A program made the translations under genes and the position numbers. Below, piece by piece: positions 6,663 through 11,201 of a stretch of 11,201 nt of DNA. The DNA is from Chloroflexota bacterium (GTDB taxonomy: Bacteria > Chloroflexota > Anaerolineae > 4572-78). Positions within the stretch are counted from its first letter, which is position 1. The number at the start of each line of letters is the position of its first letter. Under the pieces are notes generated by a model. It made no database searches. It was given only the letters and a program-made list of their open reading frames with translations, and had not been told where the DNA came from. The stretch spans positions 1 through 11,201 of the forward strand of contig JAJRSQ010000172.1 in assembly GCA_024278725.1 (NCBI GenBank), in the 5' to 3' direction.

Positions 6663-7532
6663 TTAGTTCAGCGTGGGGGCATCCGGCGCGAGGGGTGCGC
6701 CATCAAACCCGCCTTGCGGTGCGAATGACTGGTTTTGGGGGCGTGGGGGCTGCCCCTGTGCGCCACCCCGGTGCGGGCGCTGTCCGCGTCCATTCTGCCC
6801 GAAGTTCGGCAGACACTTGCCGTTGGTGGCGCAATTTTCGCGGAAGGTGTCGAGCCGCTGCCGGGCTTTATCCGCCTGTTCCTGAGTGATTTTGCCATCT
6901 GCCAACGCCCGGTTGAGTTTTTCCTGCAACGGGGCAACAATTGAGTCGGCAATGTCGTCCATCGTCACGCCCTGCTGGGTTGCCAAATCTTCCAGCGTCG
7001 CCCCATCCCGCAGCGATTGCAGGAAATCACGGGGATCCATGTTCAGCGTGTCAGACACATTCAAGCCCATTTCAAAGGTTTGCGCAAACACTTTTTGCGG
7101 GCTGAGTCCTCTGCGGGGCGCTCGACCGCGCGGCGGCTGGCAGTCTCCGTCATTGATGCAGGCATCGCGGCGTTCCTGCAAATTTTGCTGAATTTTGTCG
7201 GCTTGCTCCTGGGTGATTTTGCCATCGGCAACCGCCTGATTCAGCCGCTCAATTGCCGCATCGTACACCACATTCGCCACATCTGCCATCGTGAAACCCT
7301 TTTCGGTCACAACTTCTTCCAACGTTTTGCCGGATTTCAGTTCTGCCTGCAAATCATCCACCGACATCCCCAGCAGGTCTGCCACCGGTTCGATGAAGTT
7401 CGTTTTGGGGTGCGGCGCGCGCTGTCCAAGCCGTTGCCCCAACGGGGAATCGGGTCCCTGTGCCAGCGTCACCCCAACCGCCCCCAAACTCAACACTAAA
7501 ACCATTCCAATTGCGATAAACCACTTTTTCAT
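6663..7532 (-). CDS. Secreted protein with two Cys-paired helical repeats and Gln/Pro/Gly-rich tail
   Basis: Unrecognised 289-residue protein. A signal peptide (MKKWFIAIGMVLVLSLGAVG, then VTLA) should be cut after Ala24. Two homologous units follow, about 51-131 and 160-240. Each has a short helix with a LxxGxTLEELA-type segment, a second helix, the shared sequence ADGKITQEQADK (102-113 and 211-222), and a closing Cys-x5-Cys (Cys125/Cys131, Cys234/Cys240) that could form one disulfide per unit. The single unit resembles widespread exported proteins described as DUF2680-like or SHOCT-like; I am unsure which family applies. The tail (241-289) is rich in Gly, Gln, Pro and Arg and looks disordered. 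The ATG at 7532 follows AAAGGAG at good spacing. The gene is divergent from prmA and shares the terminator at 6613-6643 with the sensor kinase. The function is unknown. Confidence 0.82.
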   Translation of the reverse strand: MKKWFIAIGMVLVLSLGAVGVTLAQGPDSPLGQRLGQRAPHPKTNFIEPVADLLGMSVDDLQAELKSGKTLEEVVTEKGFTMADVANVVYDAAIERLNQAVADGKITQEQADKIQQNLQERRDACINDGDCQPPRGRAPRRGLSPQKVFAQTFEMGLNVSDTLNMDPRDFLQSLRDGATLEDLATQQGVTMDDIADSIVAPLQEKLNRALADGKITQEQADKARQRLDTFRENCATNGKCLPNFGQNGRGQRPHRGGAQGQPPRPQNQSFAPQGGFDGAPLAPDAPTLN

Positions 7533-7574
7533 TTTTTGCTCCTTTCAACAATCAATGTTGTATGTTTTTCAATC

Positions 7575-7604
7575 TTGTCTATACTATGCCAGCAAATCTT
7601 AAAT
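7575..7604 (+). promoter_or_regulatory. Candidate promoter of prmA
   Basis: TTGTCT (7575-7580) and TTAAAT (7599-7604) are 18 bases apart, upstream of the prmA ATG at 7649. Each box matches four of six consensus positions. The divergent gap 7533-7648 also holds the repeated TTTGTAAA (two copies, 7618-7636), whose meaning is unknown. Confidence 0.25.
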
Positions 7605-7625
7605 TTTTGTTGAGAATTTTGTAAA
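7596..7625 (-). promoter_or_regulatory. Candidate promoter of the secreted repeat protein
   Basis: On the minus strand TTTACA (7620-7625) is followed after 18 bases by TAAGAT (7596-7601), about 65 bases before the ATG at 7532. The region is AT-rich, so chance matches are easy and confidence is low. Confidence 0.3.
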
Positions 7626-7648
7626 CAATTTGTAAAACGTGAGGCATC

Positions 7649-8509
7649 ATGAATTTTTTGCAATTGACGTTGGAAAATCTGGACGGGGAAGCCGCCGAAG
7701 TGGTGGCGGATGTGTTCAACCGGTATGGCTATGGCGGCGCGGTCATGGAAATGACGCCGCCGCATCCGGAAAAAGTCACCGTGCGCACGGTCATCCCCGC
7801 CGAAGATACGGATATTTTTCAGAAAATCGACATCGCGCTGGCGCTCATTTCGCAGGCGCTGCCGCAACCGTTGCCGCCGCTGAAAACGGTGACCATAGGG
7901 GAAAACGATTGGGCGGAATCGTGGAAAGAGAATTTTCACGTGGTGCGGATTGGGCGAGTGGTCATCCAGCCGAGTTGGCGCGAATATACCCCGCAGCCGG
8001 AAGATGTGGTCGTGCATCTCGACCCCGGCGTGGCATTCGGCAGTGGATTGCACCCCACCACCAGCCTGTGCCTGAAGATTCTGCAATCTATGCCGTTGGA
8101 CGGGGTGGATATGTTTGATGTGGGAACGGGCAGCGGCATTTTGACCATCGCGGCGGTGAAGATGGGGGCATCGCCGGTGCGGGCGGTGGATGTGGATGAA
8201 GTGGCGGTGCGGGTTGCCCGCGAGAATTTTGAATTGAACGGACTTTCCGGCATCACCACGGCGGCGGGGTCGGCGGCGGAAAACGGGGGGAAACAATGGT
8301 CGCTGGTGGTCGCCAATATTTTATCAAATATTTTGATTGAAATTATGGCGGATTTGAAGGCGGCGCTGGCGAACGATGGGCAACTGATTCTGTCGGGCAT
8401 CATCAATGAACAAGAACAGGCGATGCTCGATTGTTTGACCGAACATCGCCTGACGATTGCCGCCCGTCATACCGAGGGCGATTGGATTGCATTGGTGGTG
8501 AAAAAGTAG
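7649..8509 (+). CDS. prmA: Ribosomal protein L11 methyltransferase
   Basis: PrmA is a cytosolic S-adenosylmethionine-dependent enzyme that trimethylates ribosomal protein L11 at several amino groups. At 286 residues it has normal family length. Residues 1-100 form the small substrate-binding domain, ending in NDWAESWKENF (86-96). The linker block LDPGVAFGSGLHPTT (124-138) corresponds to the family's LDPGxAFGTGTHPTT, with Ser and Leu at two usual Thr positions. The cofactor site is DVGTGSGIL (157-165) with acidic residues DVD at 181-183. The methylase motif is NILSNIL (223-229). The ATG at 7649 has GAGG (7641-7644) four bases before it. The gene ends in TAG at 8507-8509, with no base between it and the stop of the convergent MaoC gene. 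It stands alone on this strand. Confidence 0.95.
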   Translation: MNFLQLTLENLDGEAAEVVADVFNRYGYGGAVMEMTPPHPEKVTVRTVIPAEDTDIFQKIDIALALISQALPQPLPPLKTVTIGENDWAESWKENFHVVRIGRVVIQPSWREYTPQPEDVVVHLDPGVAFGSGLHPTTSLCLKILQSMPLDGVDMFDVGTGSGILTIAAVKMGASPVRAVDVDEVAVRVARENFELNGLSGITTAAGSAAENGGKQWSLVVANILSNILIEIMADLKAALANDGQLILSGIINEQEQAMLDCLTEHRLTIAARHTEGDWIALVVKK

Positions 8510-8968
8510 CTACGCCGCTTTACTCTTCATCAGCAAATACCATTCCCCTTTGTGAACCACCGTGCCATCCTGATTGAGTACGGTGGCTTTCATTTTCACC
8601 TGCCCGCCGCCCAAACGGGGGACGGGTTTCACATCGACGATTTCGCCCACCATGTGGATGGTATCGCCGATGAAAACCGGCGCGGAGAATCGCCATTCCA
8701 GCCCGCGAAAAGCCAGCGCCGTCCCTTCGATGAAACCCTGCCGCGCCGCCAACCCACTGACCACCGACAGCACCAGCAATCCGTGGGCAATCCGTTTGCC
8801 GAACATGGTCTCTTTGGCAAATTCCGCATCGGTGTGCAGGGCGTTGAAATCGCCGGAAAGCCCGGCAAAATTCACAATATCCGCCTCGGTGATGGTGCGC
8901 GCGGGCGTCACAATTTTCATGCCGATTTCAAATTCTTCAAAATACATGCCACGTGGTTCAGATGTCAT
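8510..8968 (-). CDS. MaoC-type (R)-specific enoyl-CoA hydratase-like protein
   Basis: A single hotdog-fold domain of about 152 residues. Members of this family hydrate trans-2-enoyl-CoA or related thioesters in the cytosol. The hydratase motif is present: GLSGDFNALHTD, with the catalytic Asp and His five residues apart (Asp41 and His46 counted from 8971), followed by IAHGLL. The actual substrate cannot be told from the sequence; single-domain relatives also act on mesaconyl- or methylfumaryl-type acids. Two tandem ATGs lie at 8971 and 8968. GGAGGG directly abuts the first, so the second ATG at 8968 has the better spacing and I chose it. It is the last gene of the operon with the lipid-kinase-like gene (about 10 bases apart) and the psuK-like gene. 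Its TAG abuts the prmA stop. Confidence 0.88.
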   Translation of the reverse strand: MTSEPRGMYFEEFEIGMKIVTPARTITEADIVNFAGLSGDFNALHTDAEFAKETMFGKRIAHGLLVLSVVSGLAARQGFIEGTALAFRGLEWRFSAPVFIGDTIHMVGEIVDVKPVPRLGGGQVKMKATVLNQDGTVVHKGEWYLLMKSKAA

Positions 8969-8981
8969 CATCCCTCCAAAG

Positions 8982-9635
8982 TTAGAAAAAGAATAGAATT
9001 GCCCCCGCCACAGCGGGAATGGTCAAATTATCAATCCCCCACGGTGAGACGGCTTCCACCGCCATTGCCGCCACCGAAATGCCCGCCGCCAGCAGGGCGG
9101 CAATCCCCAACGGCATAGACGGCGGCAACAGAATGAGCGCGGCAAAAACGCTCACCGCGCTGAAAAGCACCATGCTCACCGAGCCTTCCAGCGTGCGAGT
9201 GTGCCCCAGCACGGTGTAGCGCACCTGCCCGAAGCGCTTCCCCAGCACTGCCGCCGCCGCATCCCCCCAGGTGAGGGGCATCAGCGCCGCGACCAGCCGG
9301 TTGGGCGTTCCCCAAAAGAGCAGCACAATCGCCGCAAATGCCAGCGGGAAAAAGATTGCCCCCAAATTGCTTTTGTCGCCGGATTCTATCGCTTTAAATG
9401 TGTCTTGACGGTAAGAGAGGTAATTCAATCCGATGAAGACCACCGGCGGCACAATTGCCATCCACCGGTTTTGAAAAAGAAGCACCGTCCCCACCGCCCA
9501 CATCCCCACGGTGACGTGTACCACTTTTCGGGTGAATTCGGGGGAATAGCCGCGCATTCTTCGCAGTGTTTCCGCAATGCCGAGCGCCGCAAAAATGAAC
9601 AAAAATGAGATGAGAATTGCGAGCCAGTCGTTCAT
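8982..9635 (-). CDS. Dolichol/phytol-kinase-like integral membrane protein (SEC59/COG0170 type)
   Basis: A 217-residue membrane protein with about six or seven hydrophobic segments. The family includes dolichol kinase and phytol/farnesol kinases, which use CTP to phosphorylate long isoprenoid alcohols, and is related to CDP-diglyceride synthases. Family signatures are RKVVHVTVG (36-44) after the first segment, WGDAAAAVLGKRFG (123-136) with its Gly-Asp, RTLEGSVSM (147-155), and EAVSPWGIDNLTIP (194-207) near the C-terminus. The likely role is phosphorylation of a polyprenol or isoprenoid alcohol at the membrane; the exact substrate is an inference. The ATG at 9635 lacks a clear ribosome site (only AAGA nearby), and the gene begins 14 bases after the psuK-like stop, so translational coupling is possible. 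A ribosome site for the next gene follows its TAA directly. Confidence 0.82.
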   Translation of the reverse strand: MNDWLAILISFLFIFAALGIAETLRRMRGYSPEFTRKVVHVTVGMWAVGTVLLFQNRWMAIVPPVVFIGLNYLSYRQDTFKAIESGDKSNLGAIFFPLAFAAIVLLFWGTPNRLVAALMPLTWGDAAAAVLGKRFGQVRYTVLGHTRTLEGSVSMVLFSAVSVFAALILLPPSMPLGIAALLAAGISVAAMAVEAVSPWGIDNLTIPAVAGAILFFF

Positions 9636-9649
9636 AATCTTGTACCGGG

Positions 9650-10567
9650 TTACATGTCGTACAGCAAATCGAGCGTTAAATCATTGACGACGCTGTCTTC
9701 CGTTTGCAGGGTCAGGAAGGCGGCGCCGGCGCCGAGCCGAACCGCTTCATCCACCGGAAAATCGTTCAGCAGCGCGAAGATGATCGCCGCGCTGAGCGCG
9801 TCGGACGCGCCGGTGATGTCCACCACGTTGGTGCTGAGGGCGGGAACGTGCCCGCTGGTGTCGCTGGTGGCATAGACCACCCCTTTTTCCGCCAGCGTCA
9901 CCACGGCGATGTCAATCCCCTTCGTCACCAGTTTTTGCGCCGCTTTGATGGCTTGCCCGCGCGTTTTCACCGTGCCGCCGGTCAGCACTTCCGCTTCCGC
10001 AGCGTTGGGGGTGACCATATACAGGTTTTTCAAATGGGGAATGAGCTTCGCCGCCAGCGAAGTGGAGGTAGGGTCAGCCACTACGGGGATATTTTTGGCA
10101 GTCGCTTGTTTCATCACCGAATTGATTGCCGCTGCGGACAAGTTACTGTCCATGACCACCATATCGGCATCGTGAATCAATCCCCGTTGCCGATAGATGA
10201 ACTGAGCGGTGATACTTGCCATCACCCGCATATCGTCCAGCGAATGGATGAGCGCTTTTTGTTCATCATACAGCGCGATGTATGCCGCGGTGCGATATTT
10301 TTGGGAGACCATCAGAAAATCGGTGTCCACGCCCACCTGCTCCAAGCGGGTGCGAATCCGTCGCCCCGACGGGTCGTCCCCGATGGCGGAGAGCAGAACA
10401 ACATCCTGCCCCAATCGCGCCAAATTTTCGCTGATATTCCGCGCCACACCGCCGGACGTGCTCCGAATTCGCCCCGGATTGCTGGTTCCGGGCAATAACG
10501 GGGCGAGCGCATGCCCTTTGGTATCAATTCCGGCGGCTCCAATGACCAACACATACCCGTCTGACAC
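9650..10567 (-). CDS. psuK: PfkB-family kinase, probable pseudouridine kinase
   Basis: A 305-residue ribokinase-fold enzyme. Pseudouridine kinase uses ATP to make pseudouridine 5'-phosphate, the substrate of PsuG. The N-terminus VIGAAGIDTKGHA and the block SNPGRIRSTSGGVARNISEN (29-48) closely follow E. coli PsuK as I remember it (SNPGKI..GGVGRNI.QNL). TPNAAEAE (186-193) is the usual middle motif. The catalytic region reads TGASDA (252-257), with Asp256 as the base; most relatives have GAGD, so Ser255 replaces a Gly of the anion hole. The start is GTG at 10567, supported by AAGGAG at ideal spacing. It is first in the operon with the lipid-kinase-like and MaoC genes. Another nucleoside or sugar as substrate cannot be excluded, but psuG in the same window favours pseudouridine. 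Confidence 0.85.
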   Translation of the reverse strand: MSDGYVLVIGAAGIDTKGHALAPLLPGTSNPGRIRSTSGGVARNISENLARLGQDVVLLSAIGDDPSGRRIRTRLEQVGVDTDFLMVSQKYRTAAYIALYDEQKALIHSLDDMRVMASITAQFIYRQRGLIHDADMVVMDSNLSAAAINSVMKQATAKNIPVVADPTSTSLAAKLIPHLKNLYMVTPNAAEAEVLTGGTVKTRGQAIKAAQKLVTKGIDIAVVTLAEKGVVYATSDTSGHVPALSTNVVDITGASDALSAAIIFALLNDFPVDEAVRLGAGAAFLTLQTEDSVVNDLTLDLLYDM

Positions 10568-10609
10568 AGGCAGCTCCTTCTATCGCTGTTTTTAATCGAC
10601 TGCTCGTGT

Positions 10610-10615
10610 ATTATA
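10610..10615 (-). promoter_or_regulatory. -10 box (TATAAT) of the psuK operon
   Basis: A perfect TATAAT on the minus strand lies 43 bases before the GTG start at 10567. Directly upstream is an A-rich tract (minus strand, 10619-10632) that could help polymerase binding. No good -35 box stands at 17 bases (GTAGCC), so the promoter may need an activator or depend on the A-tract. Confidence 0.5.
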
Positions 10616-10647
10616 CTCTTTTTTTTGTTTTTGGCTACATTTTGGTT

Positions 10648-10676
10648 GATTGGAAATCGGTTAATTATCTCCAATC
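10648..10676 (-). terminator. Weak hairpin after the right-edge gene
   Basis: GATTGGA (10648-10654) and TCCAATC (10670-10676) form a 7-bp stem with a 15-base loop, just after the TAG at 10678-10680 on the minus strand. No U-tract follows, so it may only protect the mRNA end or be chance. Confidence 0.25.
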
Positions 10677-10677
10677 G

Positions 10678-11201
10678 CTACTTTCCGACCACCACCCGCG
10701 CCGATAGCAACACTTCCCCGTTTTTCGCACCGTCCACCGTCACCCGCGCGCCCGATTGCGGCTCATACATGCCCACCGAAAGCCGGTATTCCCCCGGCGG
10801 CAGTTCGTCGGTGGGGATGCGGTACGGGTCAACAATTTTTTCCCCCGCCGACCAAATGGTCGTGGGGTAACGGTTGTTCACCGGCTGATTGTCTTGCCCG
10901 CCCACCACGTTTCCCGCGCTGTCCAGCACATGCACAAAAACGGTGTAATCGGTGGGGGAGGTGGTATCGGCGCGCCACAACAGCGTCAGCGAAATCGGCT
11001 CGCCGGCGCGAAGTTCGGCGGCGGGGAGCCGGTAGCCGACCAACGCCCCCACACCGGCAAATTGCGCCGACACCGGCTGATATTCCGCCGGAAAATCCAT
11101 CGCCGCCGGCACTTTCAGCGGGCGCAAAAAGAGGGTATCGCCGCTGCCATCTCCCAACGGCAACCGATTCCCCGTGCGGGGGTCGAAAACCGCTACCGCC
11201 A
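10678..11201 (-). CDS. C-terminal beta-sandwich of a large membrane/extracellular protein (5' end cut by the window edge)
   Basis: The frame is open to the window edge (it continues upstream as AVAVFDPRTGNR before LPLGDG), so this is only the last 174 or so residues of a longer gene. The TTG at 11163 is not a credible start. The visible part is a beta-rich domain: GALVGYRLPAAELRAGE, then LTLLWRADTTSPTDYTVFVH, VGGQDNQPVNNRYPTTIW, and DELPPGEYRLSVGMYEP. Domains of this style sit at the C-terminus of large Chloroflexi integral-membrane proteins of the PMT/glycosyltransferase-39 kind, where they would lie outside the membrane; this assignment is from general knowledge of such proteins, and the membrane part is not in the window. 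The final stop TAG is 110 bases before the psuK start, and a separate promoter lies between, so the two are probably not one operon. Confidence 0.75.
   Translation of the reverse strand, partial: AVAVFDPRTGNRLPLGDGSGDTLFLRPLKVPAAMDFPAEYQPVSAQFAGVGALVGYRLPAAELRAGEPISLTLLWRADTTSPTDYTVFVHVLDSAGNVVGGQDNQPVNNRYPTTIWSAGEKIVDPYRIPTDELPPGEYRLSVGMYEPQSGARVTVDGAKNGEVLLSARVVVGK

Noticed and set aside
7610..7638. TTGAGA-17-TAAAAC as the prmA promoter
   Set aside because: Transcription would start only a few bases before the ATG and exclude the GAGG ribosome site.
9704..10498. Long open frame antisense to the psuK-like gene
   Set aside because: His/Arg/Gly-rich translation typical of an antisense reading of a GC-rich gene; no motif and no ribosome site.
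11161..11163. TTG as start of the right-edge gene, giving a small separate protein
   Set aside because: The frame stays open with similar sequence up to the edge and no ribosome site precedes the TTG.

Overview
The window looks like a piece of a moderately GC-rich bacterial chromosome, most likely from Chloroflexota (an Anaerolineae-type lineage). The reasons are a lipoprotein with a long Pro/Thr linker of the 'PTATP' kind, a C-terminal beta-sandwich of the type found at the end of large Chloroflexi membrane glycosyltransferases, a long secreted helical-repeat protein, and a cytosolic PreP-like M16C peptidase. This placement rests on protein style and is an inference. I see no rRNA, tRNA, insertion sequence, CRISPR array or phage gene. 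Coding density is high: the only gaps above 100 bases are 2084-2260, 5177-5332, 7533-7648 and 10568-10677, and none exceeds 300 bases.

Left part (1-5176): the 3' portion of psuG (pseudouridine-5'-phosphate glycosidase, + strand) meets, with zero bases between the stop codons, a minus-strand lipoprotein gene. Upstream of the lipoprotein gene on the same strand is a 971-residue PreP/Cym1-type zinc metallopeptidase. Between those two genes lies the most unusual DNA of the window: a 72-bp element (2189-2260) with a 24-bp perfect palindrome and five copies of a TATCCCACA-type unit on a 10-11-bp period, closed by a CCGGC/GCCGG inverted repeat.

Centre (5177-7648): a divergent intergenic region separates the peptidase from a soluble sensor-regulator protein with the order REC-HisKA-HATPase (+ strand). 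That gene ends in a strong bidirectional hairpin terminator whose loop contains the stop codon. Facing it is a minus-strand secreted protein made of two copies of a roughly 80-residue helical unit, each closed by a Cys-x5-Cys pair.

Right part (7649-11201): prmA (ribosomal protein L11 methyltransferase, + strand) abuts, again with zero gap, the end of a compact minus-strand operon. In transcription order this operon holds a PfkB kinase best matched to pseudouridine kinase (psuK), a polyprenol/dolichol-kinase-like membrane protein and a MaoC-type hydratase. A clear TATAAT box precedes the operon. The right edge holds the 3' end of a large extracytoplasmic-domain protein.

Functionally, psuK and psuG would together break pseudouridine down to uracil and ribose-5-phosphate. 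Here they lie about 9 kb apart on opposite strands, with unrelated genes between. Otherwise the window is mostly housekeeping and envelope genes. I did not find a defence or mobile system. The palindromic repeat element and the psuK-lipid-kinase-MaoC operon are the items most worth following up.
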